From positions 91,658 through 147,849 of the forward strand of contig PNJV01000001.1 in the NCBI GenBank assembly GCA_013822085.1: a stretch of 56,192 nucleotides of DNA. The letters run 5' to 3'. The translations under genes and the position numbers were made by a program. The notes under the pieces are model-generated. The model was not told the origin of the DNA. It was given only the letters and a program-made list of their open reading frames with translations, and did no database searches. Shown here piece after piece: positions 1-9,108 of this stretch. This DNA is from Isosphaera sp. (GTDB lineage Bacteria; Planctomycetota; Phycisphaerae; Phycisphaerales; UBA1924). How positions within the stretch are numbered: the first letter of the stretch is position 1; every line of letters begins with the position of its first letter.

Positions 1-1278
1 AAGATCGACAAGCAGCTGCTGATCCGCGACCTGGAGCGCTCGATGGTCTCGGCGGCGCGCAAGCACTTCAACTCGCTGGACACCGAGGAGTTCCGCTGCG
101 AGCTGGACACCGCCAGCGGCCGCATGACCCTCTACCGCCACGGCCAGCCGATGGACCTGGCCCCCGAGGCCCTGGGGCGGATCGCGGCCCAGACGTTCAA
201 GCAGGTGATGATCCAGGGCTTCCGCGACGACGAGCGGCAGAGCCTGCTCGCCGAGTTCTCGGGACGCGTCGGCGAGATCGTCAGCGGGCAGGTGCAGCGC
301 TACGACGGCGGGGCGATGGTGGTCACCATCGACCGGGCCGAGGCCTTCATGCCGCGCTCGGAGCAGATCCCCGGCGAGCAGTTCCAGGCCGGCGACAGGG
401 TCCGGTGCATGGTCCTGGACGTGCGCGACGTGGGCAGCCAGGTCAAGATCGTGCTCTCGCGGGCCCACCCGGACTTTATCAAGCGGCTCTTCGAGATCGA
501 GGTGCCCGAGGTGGCCGAGAAGATCATCGAGATCAAGGCGATGGCCCGCGAGCCCGGGCACCGCACCAAGCTGGCCGTGGCCTCGGTGGACTCCAAGGTC
601 GACCCGGTCGGGGCGTGCGTGGGCGTGCGCGGCTCGCGGATCAAGGTCATCGTCGAGGAGCTCTCGGGAGAAAAGATCGACATCGTGCGCTGGAACGACT
701 CGAGCCAGATCCTCATCGGCAACGCCCTCAAGCCCGCCGAGGTCCAGGAGATCTCGCTGTGCTTCGAGCTGGGCCGGGCCACGGTGGTGGTCCGCGACGA
801 TCAGCTCTCGCTGGCCATCGGCAAGCGCGGCCAGAACGTCCGCCTGGCGGCCCGCCTGACCGGGTGGGACGTGGACATCCTCACGCCCGAGGAGTACCAG
901 AAGGGCCTGGACATCATGAGCCAGACGCTCCTGTCGGTCCCCGGCGTGACCGAGGTGCACGTCGACCGCCTGGCGGCGCTGGGCATGGTCAGCGTCTTTG
1001 ACATCGAAGAGGTCGGGGCCGAGGTGCTCGTCAACGAGCTGGAGATCGACGCCGAGACGGCCAAGAAGACCATCGAGATCACCTCGGCACGGGCCAAGGA
1101 GGTCGCCGTCCAGCAGCAGAAGGACAAGGAGCAGGCCGAGCGCACCCGCCGTGAGCAGGAAGAGGCCGCCCGCCGGCTGCTCGAATCGGGTGCCTCGCCG
1201 CTGGCGGCCCCAGGCGAGGGCGCCGCCGACGTGAGCGCCGAGGACCAGGCCCGGGCCGACAAGATCCTCGGGGCCTGA
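1..1278 (+). CDS. nusA: Transcription termination/antitermination factor NusA (5'-truncated by window edge)
   Basis: NusA binds RNA polymerase and nascent RNA and modulates pausing, termination and antitermination. The reading frame is open from base 1, and the residues before the first in-window ATG (base 43) already match the NusA N-terminal domain (ending in AARKHF), so the true start lies upstream. In order: the end of the N-terminal domain; an S1 domain at about 270-460; KH1 at about 600-700 (GVRGSRIK); KH2 at about 800-880 (AIGKRGQNV); and a C-terminal helix-hairpin-helix stretch at about 930-1090 with SVPGVTEVHVDRL, followed by a charged, Glu/Arg/Gln-rich tail. It sits directly before infB, the classic nusA-infB-rbfA order. 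Identification is secure. Confidence 0.96.
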   Translation, partial: KIDKQLLIRDLERSMVSAARKHFNSLDTEEFRCELDTASGRMTLYRHGQPMDLAPEALGRIAAQTFKQVMIQGFRDDERQSLLAEFSGRVGEIVSGQVQRYDGGAMVVTIDRAEAFMPRSEQIPGEQFQAGDRVRCMVLDVRDVGSQVKIVLSRAHPDFIKRLFEIEVPEVAEKIIEIKAMAREPGHRTKLAVASVDSKVDPVGACVGVRGSRIKVIVEELSGEKIDIVRWNDSSQILIGNALKPAEVQEISLCFELGRATVVVRDDQLSLAIGKRGQNVRLAARLTGWDVDILTPEEYQKGLDIMSQTLLSVPGVTEVHVDRLAALGMVSVFDIEEVGAEVLVNELEIDAETAKKTIEITSARAKEVAVQQQKDKEQAERTRREQEEAARRLLESGASPLAAPGEGAADVSAEDQARADKILGA

Positions 1279-1359
1279 CCGGCGCGGCCCCGCCCGGGGC
1301 CGACGCGTGTGCGCCGCGGGCGCGCCGGGCGGTGCTGGCAGCGGCGCCAGATCGGGCTT

Positions 1360-1383
1360 GACGGACGGACGGACGGACGGACG
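1360..1383. repeat. GACG tetranucleotide repeat, six copies, in the nusA-infB spacer
   Basis: Six perfect tandem GACG units lie in the 232-bp nusA-infB spacer. Two or three more copies recur near 1481-1490, and an imperfect direct repeat of about 17 bp (GGTCGGTGGTTGG core, twice) lies at about 1443-1478. No gene is visible in this spacer. A tetranucleotide repeat can change length by slippage; here that would alter the infB leader, not a coding frame. Confidence 0.8.
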
Positions 1384-1510
1384 AAAGAGGCCGGCGGGTG
1401 GCTAGCGGGGGGCGGGGTCGGTTGGGTGACGGTGATTGGCGGGGTCGGTGGTTGGTGGGGTCGGTGGTTGGCGGGGCGGCGGACGGACGGTCTAACGGGA
1501 GCGTGCACGC

Positions 1511-4500
1511 TTGGCAAGACGCATCAGCGAAATCGCAAAAGAACTGTCGATCAGCTCCAAGGCGGTGATCGACAAGTGCCTGGCCGAGGGCGTGCCCCAG
1601 TCGGTGGTCAAGAGCCACGCGTCGGTGGTCCCCGCCGGGCTCGAGGCGAGCATCCGCGAGTGGTTCGCCACCGGCCAGAGCTCCACCGCTGTGGAGAACG
1701 CCGAGCACCCGGACGTGGCCAAGCTCCGGGCCGGCCCGCAACGCCGCCGGGCACGCGGACGCGGCGACGACACGACCTCGACCGCGGTGGCCGAGCCGCC
1801 GGGGGCCACCGAGTCGGGCAACGGGCAGTCATCGGCTGAGGCGCCCGCTGAGGCCGCCCCCGGGCCGTTTGCGCCCTCCGCCGCACCGACACCCCCCACT
1901 CCCTCCACGCCCCACACCCACGCTCCAACGACACCCCCCACCCCCGTACCCCCCCCAACCCCTCCCACCCCCCTCATCACGCCCACCCACGCCGGTCCCC
2001 ACGCCGCCGCTACGACTGCCGCTGCCACCGCAGCCCACAGCCCGGCTGCGCCGGCGCACGCCGCAGCAGCCGCGCCACCCGCTGAGGCGCCCGCCCAGGA
2101 CCACGCCGATCGCGCACCCGCGACCGCTCATGCGCAGGGGGCAGCGCCGCAGCGTCCGTCCGCCGAACCAGCCCCCAGCGCGCCCACCCGGGCAACGTCG
2201 GCCGGCCCGCGCGCCATCGTGGCCCCCGCGCGCCCAGCGGGGCCGTCCCAGGACCAAGGCCCCGGCGCCCGGCCGCGCCCGGTGATCACGCCGCCGGTGC
2301 GCCCGGCCGCCGCTGCGCCCGTCCAGCCGCCCGCGGGGAGCCCCAGCGCGGCGTCGCCGCCGCCGAGCCGCCCGGTGATCGTCGGGCCGAGGCCCGTGCT
2401 CCGCCCGCCGGTGATGAACGTGCCGACGCGCCCCACCGTGGTGGCGCCGGCGGGCCAGAAGCTGGAGGTCAAGCAGCAGATCAAGCTGGCCGGCCCCAAG
2501 GTCGTGCGGATCGAGGCGCCCGAGCCGGTCGAGAGCCGCGGCCCTCGGCGGTTCGGCCCCGGCGGCGGGCCGGGCGTCGGCGGCGGGCCGGGCTCGGGCG
2601 GCGCGGGGGTGCGCGGCGGGCGCGGCCCCGAGGACGACCGCTCCAAGCGCAACAAGCGCCGCACCGGCCCCGGCGGCCCGGCTGCCAGCACCGCGGCCAC
2701 GCCGCGGCGCAAGCCGGCCGGCACCGAGGACCTGCCCACCGGCCACGCCTTTAGCGAGCAGGACCTCATCGAGCGCGAGGAGCGCCTGGCCAAGTCCGGC
2801 GGGTACCTCAAGCAGCGCCGCCGCGAGGCCCGCAACCGCACCGGCCCCGGCGGCGAGCGCGCCCTGAGCCCCGCCGAGACCGGCGGCAAGGTGCGCATCG
2901 CCGAGCCGTTCACGATCAAGGATCTCTCCGAGGTGACGGGCGTCAAGGCGGCCGACATCATCAAGCGGCTCTTCCTCCAGGGCGTGATGGCGACGATCAA
3001 CTCGGGGATCGACACGGCCAAGGCCCAGGAGATCATGATCGACTTCGACATCGAGCTGGACGTGGTGCCCAAGCAGTCGGCCGAGCAGGTCGTCACGCTC
3101 CAGTTCGAGAAGAAAGAGAAGCTCGACGTGCGCAGCCGGGCGCCGGTGGTGACGATCATGGGGCACGTCGACCACGGCAAGACCTCGCTGCTCGACGCGA
3201 TCCGCAAGACGAACGTCGCCGCGGGCGAGGCCGGGGGGATCACGCAGAAGACCAGCGCCTTCCGGGTGCCCGTCGAGGTCGCCGGCGAGACCAAGCACGT
3301 GGTCTTCCTGGACACGCCGGGCCACGAGGCGTTCACGGCCATGCGCTCGCGCGGGGCCACCATGACCGACATCGTGGTGCTGGTCGTCGGCGCCCCCGAG
3401 GGCGTCATGCCCCAGACGGTCGAGTCGATCAACCACGCCAAGGCGGCCAGGGTGCCCATCGTCGTGGCGCTCAACAAGATCGACTCGCCCCAGGCCACCG
3501 ACTCGCAGGTGCAGAAGATCTACGGCCAGCTGGCCGAGCACGGCCTGAGCCCCGTGCCCTGGGGCGGCGAGACCGAGCTGGTCAAGACCTCGGCCACCAA
3601 GGGCGTGGGCATCACCGAGATGCTCGAGGTGCTCGACCTCCAGGCGCAGGTGCTCGAGCTCAAGGCCGACTTCGGCGGGGCCGCCCGCGGGCGCGTGATC
3701 GAGGCGGGCATCGCCGAGGGCCGCGGGCCGGTGGCGACGATCCTGGTGCAGGAGGGCGAGCTGCACGTGGGCGATTTCGTGGTCGTCGGCCGCGCCTTCG
3801 GGCGCGTGCGCGACATCACCAACGACCGCGGCGAGCGCATCGCCGCCGCCGGGCCCTCCATGCCGGTGCAGATCTCGGGCATGGACCAGATCCCCGACGC
3901 GGGCGACCCGTTCTTCATCACCGAGACGCTCTCGCAGGCCGAGGACGCCGCCGAGCAGCGCCGCCACCGCGACCGCCAGACGGCCCTCCACCAGCCCAAG
4001 GTCACGCTCGACAGCCTCTTTAGCCAGATGAAGGACGCCGAGGTCAAGGAGATCCTCGTCGTGCTCAAGGCCGACGTGCAGGGCTCGGTCGACGTGATCA
4101 AGAACCAGATCGAGAAGCTCTCGTCCGACGAGGTCAAGGTGCGCGTGCTCCACGCCGCCGTGGGCGGGATCGTCGAGTCCGACGTGATCCTGGCCGACGC
4201 GAGCAAGGCCGTGATCGTGGGCTTTAGCGTCATCCCCACCGGCAAGGCCAGGGCCCTGGCCGACGAGCGCGGCGTCGAGATCCGAACCTACCAGGTCATC
4301 TACGACATCGTCGAGGACGTCAAGAAGGCCGCCTCGGGCATGCTCGAGCCCGAGATTCGCCAGGAGATCCTCGGCCACGCCGAGGTCCGCAAGGTCTTCA
4401 AGGTCTCCAAGGTCGGCACCATCGCCGGCTGCTACATCACCGACGGCCAGGTCCAACGCGACGCGCTCATCCGCGTCACCCGCAACGGCGTGGTCGTCGA

Positions 4501-4660
4501 GAACGACCGCGTCCTGGACCAGCTCAAGCGCTTCAAGGACGACGCCAAGGACGTCCGCGCCGGCATGGAGTGCGGCATGAAGATCGTCGGCTACGACGAC
4601 ATCAAGGAGGGCGACGTCCTGGAGTGCTACAAGAAGGTCGAGATCAAACGCACCCTCTAA
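1511..4660 (+). CDS. infB: Translation initiation factor IF-2
   Basis: IF-2 is the GTPase that delivers initiator tRNA and promotes subunit joining. The protein has 1049 residues. The N-terminus ([13 protein letters not shown]) is the conserved IF-2 N-terminal subdomain, which fixes the TTG start at 1511; a weak GGGAG lies about 10 bases upstream. A long Ala/Pro-rich linker follows (about residues 110-330), part of it encoded by runs of C, then a Gly/Arg-rich stretch and a second IF-2N-like segment (about 465-515). G-domain motifs are GHVDHGKT (551-558), DTPGH (601-605) and NKID (655-658); domains II to IV complete the protein. It is followed after 27 bp by the DUF503 gene and rbfA. The linker is long for the family, otherwise the protein is ordinary. 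Confidence 0.97.
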   Translation: MARRISEIAKELSISSKAVIDKCLAEGVPQSVVKSHASVVPAGLEASIREWFATGQSSTAVENAEHPDVAKLRAGPQRRRARGRGDDTTSTAVAEPPGATESGNGQSSAEAPAEAAPGPFAPSAAPTPPTPSTPHTHAPTTPPTPVPPPTPPTPLITPTHAGPHAAATTAAATAAHSPAAPAHAAAAAPPAEAPAQDHADRAPATAHAQGAAPQRPSAEPAPSAPTRATSAGPRAIVAPARPAGPSQDQGPGARPRPVITPPVRPAAAAPVQPPAGSPSAASPPPSRPVIVGPRPVLRPPVMNVPTRPTVVAPAGQKLEVKQQIKLAGPKVVRIEAPEPVESRGPRRFGPGGGPGVGGGPGSGGAGVRGGRGPEDDRSKRNKRRTGPGGPAASTAATPRRKPAGTEDLPTGHAFSEQDLIEREERLAKSGGYLKQRRREARNRTGPGGERALSPAETGGKVRIAEPFTIKDLSEVTGVKAADIIKRLFLQGVMATINSGIDTAKAQEIMIDFDIELDVVPKQSAEQVVTLQFEKKEKLDVRSRAPVVTIMGHVDHGKTSLLDAIRKTNVAAGEAGGITQKTSAFRVPVEVAGETKHVVFLDTPGHEAFTAMRSRGATMTDIVVLVVGAPEGVMPQTVESINHAKAARVPIVVALNKIDSPQATDSQVQKIYGQLAEHGLSPVPWGGETELVKTSATKGVGITEMLEVLDLQAQVLELKADFGGAARGRVIEAGIAEGRGPVATILVQEGELHVGDFVVVGRAFGRVRDITNDRGERIAAAGPSMPVQISGMDQIPDAGDPFFITETLSQAEDAAEQRRHRDRQTALHQPKVTLDSLFSQMKDAEVKEILVVLKADVQGSVDVIKNQIEKLSSDEVKVRVLHAAVGGIVESDVILADASKAVIVGFSVIPTGKARALADERGVEIRTYQVIYDIVEDVKKAASGMLEPEIRQEILGHAEVRKVFKVSKVGTIAGCYITDGQVQRDALIRVTRNGVVVENDRVLDQLKRFKDDAKDVRAGMECGMKIVGYDDIKEGDVLECYKKVEIKRTL

Positions 4661-4687
4661 CAGCCGACCCGGCGCGGGCCGCACGCA

Positions 4688-5176
4688 GTGTTCATCGCCG
4701 TGCTCCAGTTCGAGCTGCTCATCGCCGGCGCCGGCTCGCTCAAGGACAAACGCCGCGTGGTCAGGTCCGTCAAGGACACCCTCCACCGGCGCCACCTGGT
4801 GGCCGTGGCCGAGGTGCGCCACCTGGACAACATGCGCGTGGCCGGCATGGCCCTGGCGGCGGTCTCGCGCGACGTGCGCTACCTCCGGGGCCTGCTGGAC
4901 ACCATCGAGCACCGGCTCCGCGGTCTTCACGACGCCCAGCTTGGCGACTGCTACCGCGAGATCCTGCCCGGTGATCAGCTCCCGACCGCGTACGCTGACG
5001 AGACCGGCGCGCCCCTGTGGACCCCCGACGAGGCCCGCGAGCCGCCTCAGACCCCACCCCTCACGCCCGCCCCCCACCCCCACCCCCACCCCCCGGCCCG
5101 GCAAGCCCCGGCCCCGCACCTGCCGCAAACGCAGCGCCCCAGCCAGACACATGAAGCACCGCCGCCGCCAGCTTGA
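4688..5176 (+). CDS. DUF503 (YlxP-like) family protein
   Basis: This is a small protein of the DUF503/YlxP family, which is typically encoded between infB and rbfA; its biochemical role is not settled, although the context suggests ribosome assembly or translation. Residues 1 to about 95 carry the family domain (MFIAVLQFELLI, SLKDKRRVVRSVKD, and a C-terminal helix IEHRL). Family members usually end there; this one runs on for about 65 Pro/His-rich residues encoded by C-rich DNA, giving 162 residues. The start is GTG at 4688 with no clear Shine-Dalgarno sequence. The 3' end overlaps rbfA by 26 bp in another frame, which suggests translational coupling. Confidence 0.9.
   Translation: MFIAVLQFELLIAGAGSLKDKRRVVRSVKDTLHRRHLVAVAEVRHLDNMRVAGMALAAVSRDVRYLRGLLDTIEHRLRGLHDAQLGDCYREILPGDQLPTAYADETGAPLWTPDEAREPPQTPPLTPAPHPHPHPPARQAPAPHLPQTQRPSQTHEAPPPPA
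5071..5094 (-). repeat. G-quadruplex-like tract (four G-runs of five to six on the minus strand)
   Basis: The plus strand shows four consecutive C-runs separated by single A residues, so the minus (template) strand has four runs of five or six G separated by single T. This fits the standard G-quadruplex pattern. It lies inside the Pro-rich tail of the DUF503 gene. Confidence 0.6.
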
Positions 5177-5654
5177 GTCCGAGATCGCCCGCGCGGTGCA
5201 GGAGGCCCTTGCCCGCGGTCTCTCCGACCCGCGCCTCGACGGGGCCATGATCACCGTGCTGGGCGTGGACCTCTCACCCGAGGCCGACCGGGCGGTGGCC
5301 CGCGTGTCGGTGATGCCCGACAAGGCCCAGGCCCGCGCCCTGGCGGCGCTCAACCACGCCGCCGCCCACCTGCGCCGAAAGGTCGGCGACGCCCTGGACC
5401 TGACCACGACCCCGCAGCTGCGCTTTGCGCTGGACACGAGCCTCAAGCGTCAGGCCGCGGTGATCGACGCGTTGTCGCGCATCGCCGACGAGCGCCGCGT
5501 GCCCGCCGGCGCCCAGGCCCCCGGCACCCACTTCGCTGAGCCCTCTGCCCACGACGCCGATTCCACCCACAACGCCGAGGCTGCTTCCGCCGACGCCCAC
5601 ACGCCGGCCACATCCCCCCCACCCCCCGTACCCCCCTCATCCCCCTCGCCCTGA
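5151..5654 (+). CDS. rbfA: Ribosome-binding factor A
   Basis: RbfA is a KH-fold factor for 16S rRNA maturation and 30S assembly. The protein has 167 residues. The start at ATG 5151 (MKHRRRQLESEIARAV) matches the family N-terminus. The core runs to about residue 115 and includes SDPRLDGAMITV, SPEADRAVARVSV and the C-terminal PQLRFALDTS. The last 50 or so residues are a low-complexity Ala/Pro/His tail ending in Pro-rich sequence coded by C-runs, longer than in typical RbfA. It overlaps the end of the upstream DUF503 gene by 26 bp and belongs to the nusA-infB operon. Confidence 0.93.
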   Translation: MKHRRRQLESEIARAVQEALARGLSDPRLDGAMITVLGVDLSPEADRAVARVSVMPDKAQARALAALNHAAAHLRRKVGDALDLTTTPQLRFALDTSLKRQAAVIDALSRIADERRVPAGAQAPGTHFAEPSAHDADSTHNAEAASADAHTPATSPPPPVPPSSPSP

Positions 5655-5724
5655 GCGGCTCGGGCACGGCCATGCACGCCGCGGACGCGCCCCGGCACGC
5701 CGCGGACGCATACAGATTCTGGTG

Positions 5725-6627
5725 ATGCCCCGACACGGACCGACCACCCCGCGCGTCACGCCCAGCCAGGCACAGCAGCGGTTCGTGGCCCGGCTGCTCC
5801 GCTCTGCGGGCTGGTCCGCGGGCGGGCCCGTGCAGCCGACGCCCGCCGGCGATGCCGCCCAGCCCCAGCTGCGCGACGGGCCAGCTGCGGCAGCCCCAAC
5901 CAACGGCGACGCGACCAACCGCCCCCCCAGCGGGGCCCGGCGGGAGCGCCCGGGGAGCATCCCGCCCTTTGTGCCACGCGACCCAGCCTCGCCGTTCCAT
6001 GGCGACGGCGTGCTGAGGGAGCTGGTGCGGTCGGTGCTGGCGTACAACGCGGGAGAGCGCCGGGCCCAGGAGGACCTGCACGCCATCGCCTCGGGCGTGG
6101 TGGACGTCAACGAGCTGCGCGTGTGCACGCGCGAGGAGATCGCCGAGCTGCTCACCGGCCCTGAGCCCGAGCGCCCCGCCCGCGCCGAGCTGCTGCGGGC
6201 TGCGCTGGGCGAGGTCTTCAAGCGCGAGCAGCGCCTGGCCCTGGACCACCTGCCGGAGATGGAGGAAGCCGGCAGGGCGTTCCTGCAAACCCTCGGTCCC
6301 CCGGCCCTGCCGGCGTACGTGAGCGATCGGCTCAGCGTGCTGGCGCTGGGGCTGCCCGGCGTGGCGATCGATGACCGCATCGCCGCCCGGCTGCGCCAGG
6401 CCCGGCTGGCTCGGCAGGCGGCCGGCAACGCGCAGATCGCCGCCGAGCTGCTCGCGCTGGTGCCCGACGGCGCCTGGGCCGCGCTCCAGCAGGAGCTGGA
6501 ACGCTGGGCGGACTCTCAGACGCCCCGCGACGCGGAGCCCCCGAGCCGGCCCAAGCCCCGCTCTTCCGGCCGCGCGCAGCCGCGCACGCCCAAGCCGCCC
6601 CGTTCACGCCGCCGCGGCACCCGGTAG
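5725..6627 (+). CDS. Degenerate HhH-GPD (endonuclease III-like) protein, function unknown
   Basis: The protein has 300 residues and is only tentatively recognised. After a Pro/Ala-rich N-terminus, residues of about 90-245 resemble the all-helical endonuclease III fold: an ELVRSVLAYN helix where EndoIII has its first helix, VVDVNELRV, a LQTLGPPALPAYVSDRL segment in the hairpin position, and VAIDDRIAARL, which resembles the VDTH region with its catalytic Asp. The GVGxKTA hairpin with the catalytic Lys is not recognisable, and no four-Cys iron-sulphur motif is present. The C-terminus is strongly basic (SRRRGTR). I infer a nucleic-acid-binding paralogue or pseudoenzyme. It starts at ATG 5725, or GTG 5722, with no clear Shine-Dalgarno sequence. 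It lies between rbfA and yebC. Confidence 0.55.
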   Translation: MPRHGPTTPRVTPSQAQQRFVARLLRSAGWSAGGPVQPTPAGDAAQPQLRDGPAAAAPTNGDATNRPPSGARRERPGSIPPFVPRDPASPFHGDGVLRELVRSVLAYNAGERRAQEDLHAIASGVVDVNELRVCTREEIAELLTGPEPERPARAELLRAALGEVFKREQRLALDHLPEMEEAGRAFLQTLGPPALPAYVSDRLSVLALGLPGVAIDDRIAARLRQARLARQAAGNAQIAAELLALVPDGAWAALQQELERWADSQTPRDAEPPSRPKPRSSGRAQPRTPKPPRSRRRGTR

Positions 6628-6735
6628 CCGCCACCTGCTCCCACGCCCGCCGCCACCACGCCCACTCCACACGACCCAGCGCCCGCGCCCCACGCCCTGG
6701 CGCATCCCGTAAGCCCACCGCACGAGCACCGACGC

Positions 6736-7491
6736 ATGGCCGGACACAACAAGTGGAGCAAGGTCAAGCACCGCAAGGCGGTGGTGGACAAGCGCCGCTC
6801 CAAGGCCTGGAGCATGTGCTCGCGCGCGATCATCGTCGCGGCCCGCGCCGGCGGGGGCGACCCGGGCTTCAACTTCGCCCTGCGCCAGGCGATCGACGAG
6901 GCGCGGTACTACAACGTGCCCGGGGACAACATCGAGCGGGCCATCAAGAAGGGCGTGGGCGGGGGCGACGGCGACGACTACCAGCCCGTCCGCTACGAGG
7001 CCTACGGCCCCGCCGGCGTGGCCCTGATCATCGACGCCCTGACCGACAACCGCACGCGCACAGCCGCCGACGTGCGGATGATCCTCTCCAAGCACGAGGG
7101 CAAGCTGGGCGCCTCCGGCTCGGTGGCCCACATGTTCGAGCACCGCGGGCGGGCCGTGGTGACGGCGACGCTCGCCGACGAGGACCGCCTGCTCCAGGCC
7201 GCGCTGGAGGCCGGCGCCGACGACGTGGTCCACCTCGGGTCCGACCAGGGCGAGGCCGCCTGGGAGGTGCTCACGCCACCGCCGGCGCTCCAGGCCGTGC
7301 GGCAGTCGGTCGAGCGGGCCGGGCTGACAGTCGGCCAGTGCGGCCACGAGATGCTGCCCCAGACCACGGTGACGCTCACGGCCGCGCAGGCCGAGGCCGT
7401 GGCGGCCCTCATCGACGCGCTGGAGGACAACGAGGACGTCAAGCGCGTCTACTCCAACCACCTGGCGCCCGACGCCGACGGCGCGCCATAA
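6736..7491 (+). CDS. YebC/PmpR family protein (TACO1-like)
   Basis: This is a 251-residue protein of the YebC/TACO1 family, whose members act as transcription regulators or as helpers of ribosomes stalled at proline runs. The N-terminus MAGHNKWSKVKHRK is diagnostic. It continues with the helical first domain (FNFALRQAIDEARYYNVP, DNIERAIKKG) and the two alpha/beta domains (YEAYGPAGVALIIDALTDN, KLGASGSVAHMFEHRG). The many proline runs encoded in this window make the ribosome-stalling role attractive, but that is inference. The stop codon lies 8 bp before apt. Confidence 0.94.
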   Translation: MAGHNKWSKVKHRKAVVDKRRSKAWSMCSRAIIVAARAGGGDPGFNFALRQAIDEARYYNVPGDNIERAIKKGVGGGDGDDYQPVRYEAYGPAGVALIIDALTDNRTRTAADVRMILSKHEGKLGASGSVAHMFEHRGRAVVTATLADEDRLLQAALEAGADDVVHLGSDQGEAAWEVLTPPPALQAVRQSVERAGLTVGQCGHEMLPQTTVTLTAAQAEAVAALIDALEDNEDVKRVYSNHLAPDADGAP

Positions 7492-7492
7492 T
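7487..7492 (+). promoter_or_regulatory. Possible leaderless -10 (CATAAT) for apt
   Basis: CATAAT matches five of six -10 consensus bases, overlaps the yebC stop codon and ends 7 nt before the apt ATG. There is no Shine-Dalgarno sequence. Co-transcription with yebC is the alternative. Confidence 0.4.
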
Positions 7493-7499
7493 CAGGCCC

Positions 7500-8039
7500 A
7501 TGGAACACGCCGCTGCGCTCCGCGCCCTGATCCGCGACATCGCCGACTTCCCCAAGCCCGGCATCGTCTTCCGCGACTTCACGCCGATGCTGCGCGACCC
7601 CGCTGCCCTGGCCCTGGCCGTGGAGCTGATGGCCAACCCCTTCCGCGGCAAGGGCGTCGAGATCGTGACCGGGGCCGAGTCGCGCGGGTTCATCTTCGGC
7701 ACCGCGCTGGCCCAGGCGCTCTCAGCCGGCTTTGTGCCCATCCGCAAGCCGGGCAAGCTGCCCAGCCGGGTGGCACGCATGGGCTACGAGCTCGAGTACG
7801 GCACCGACCACCTGGAGATCCACACCGACTCGGTCGCCCCGGGCCAGCGCGTGCTGGTCGTTGACGACCTGCTGGCCACCGGCGGCACGCTGGAGGCCAG
7901 CTGCAAGCTGGTCCAGCAGCTCGGGGCCCGCATCGTCGGCGTGACGGTGCTCATCGAGCTGAGCTTCCTGCCCGGGCGGGCCAAGATCGAGCCCTACGCG
8001 CCGGTGCACTCGGTCCTGCGCTACGCCGGCGATGAGTAA
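7500..8039 (+). CDS. apt: Adenine phosphoribosyltransferase
   Basis: Apt converts adenine and PRPP to AMP in the cytoplasm (purine salvage). It has 179 residues, the normal family length. Visible motifs are the N-terminal IADFPKPGIVFRDFTPML, GAESRGFIFG, the RKPGKLP loop and the PRPP-binding VLVVDDLLATGGTLEA. The ATG at 7500 is fixed by the family N-terminus. The gene follows yebC by 8 bp, and its 3' end overlaps the convergent TraB-like gene by 19 bp. Confidence 0.96.
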   Translation: MEHAAALRALIRDIADFPKPGIVFRDFTPMLRDPAALALAVELMANPFRGKGVEIVTGAESRGFIFGTALAQALSAGFVPIRKPGKLPSRVARMGYELEYGTDHLEIHTDSVAPGQRVLVVDDLLATGGTLEASCKLVQQLGARIVGVTVLIELSFLPGRAKIEPYAPVHSVLRYAGDE

Positions 8040-8929
8040 GCGCCCGCGGGTGCCAGCGATGGCGCCGTCGAGGGCCGGGGGAGGGGCACGGGGGGTGTGA
8101 GCGCAGGAGGTGTGGGCGCGGGCGGTGGTGGCACGCGCTGGAAGTACGGCAAGGGGTCGACCAGCTCGATGTCCTTGCGCGTCTTGAGGTCCTCCAAGAA
8201 CCAGTACTTGTGCCACGAGCCGAAGGTGATCACCACCGTCTGGCCCAGCCCGCTCCGCTGGTCCAGCGCCGCGTGGATCAGGGCCATGTGGGCCCGGTTG
8301 ATGTTGTCCCACCCGCCGGCCCCGATGTCCTGGTTGAAGAGCCGGTTGTACGGCTCCATGCCCGCCCGCACCAGCTGGTCGTAGCGATCGGTGTGGATCA
8401 CCGCCGGGTCGTTGGGGTCGCCAAGCTGCGCGATCCGGCGTGTTGCCAGCGCCTGGGCGTCGTCGGACTCCTTGATCTCTTGGGGGCGCTCGGTGCGCCA
8501 TCGGCGGAGCTTCTCGGAGCGCTCGGCGTTCATCTCGGGCGTCCACGCCGCGGTGGCGACGATCTCGAACCCGGCTTCTTGGGCGATCGGGAACAGGGCG
8601 TCGGTGTACTCGGGGAACACCGCTGCGCGGCCGCGCGTGATCTTGCCCTCGGTGCGGTGCTGCGACCAGGCGTCGGCCAGCGACGCCGGGGGGATCTCGG
8701 CCAGCACCGCGTCGGGCATGATCTGGCGGATCACGCTGCGCACCCGCTCGGTGGAGTACAGCGCGCTGGTCCGGTGGCTCTGGTGGACCATGCCCAGCAC
8801 GATCACGCGCGTCGGGGCGGCCCGGCCGGCCGCGGGGTCCGGCTGCGGACCGCGCTCACGGCCGGCGGCCACGACCGCCAGACCGAGCGCAACACCGCCC
8901 ACGATCAGCGCTCGCAACGCGTGCCACAT
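8021..8929 (-). CDS. TraB/ChaN-like secreted protein, function unknown
   Basis: This is a 302-residue protein with an N-terminal signal or anchor helix (ALRALIVGGVALGLAVVAAG), so probably exported. The middle resembles the TraB/TIKI/ChaN superfamily: GMVHQSH near the start of the domain, then IRQIMPDAVLAEIPP, and a late GSWHKYWFLEDL. Superfamily members are metal- or haem-linked hydrolase-like proteins; the substrate cannot be told. The last 35 or so residues are Pro-rich. The ATG at 8929 is chosen because AGGAG lies 8 bases upstream; an in-frame extension to 8962 has none. It is convergent with apt and overlaps it by 19 bp. Confidence 0.6.
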   Translation of the reverse strand: MWHALRALIVGGVALGLAVVAAGRERGPQPDPAAGRAAPTRVIVLGMVHQSHRTSALYSTERVRSVIRQIMPDAVLAEIPPASLADAWSQHRTEGKITRGRAAVFPEYTDALFPIAQEAGFEIVATAAWTPEMNAERSEKLRRWRTERPQEIKESDDAQALATRRIAQLGDPNDPAVIHTDRYDQLVRAGMEPYNRLFNQDIGAGGWDNINRAHMALIHAALDQRSGLGQTVVITFGSWHKYWFLEDLKTRKDIELVDPLPYFQRVPPPPAPTPPALTPPVPLPRPSTAPSLAPAGAYSSPA

Positions 8930-9108
8930 CTCCGGTGCTCCTGTCGGGTGCCCGTGCGGCACACAGCTCGGGTGCGAGCGTCAAGACCAGATCAAATCGG
9001 GAACCGTCATGTCGGATATTGACCTAGCCCAGTGGCCCGCGGGCCGCGGCTGTGACACAATATCCACATCCGATCCCCAACGCCGAGGTGATCCGGGGAA
9101 ATTTAGTC

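Noticed and set aside
1829-5446. A 1,205-codon minus-strand frame across infB, the DUF503 gene and rbfA
   Set aside because: Antisense shadow of three secure genes; the translation is Leu/Asp/His/Arg low-complexity with no domain.
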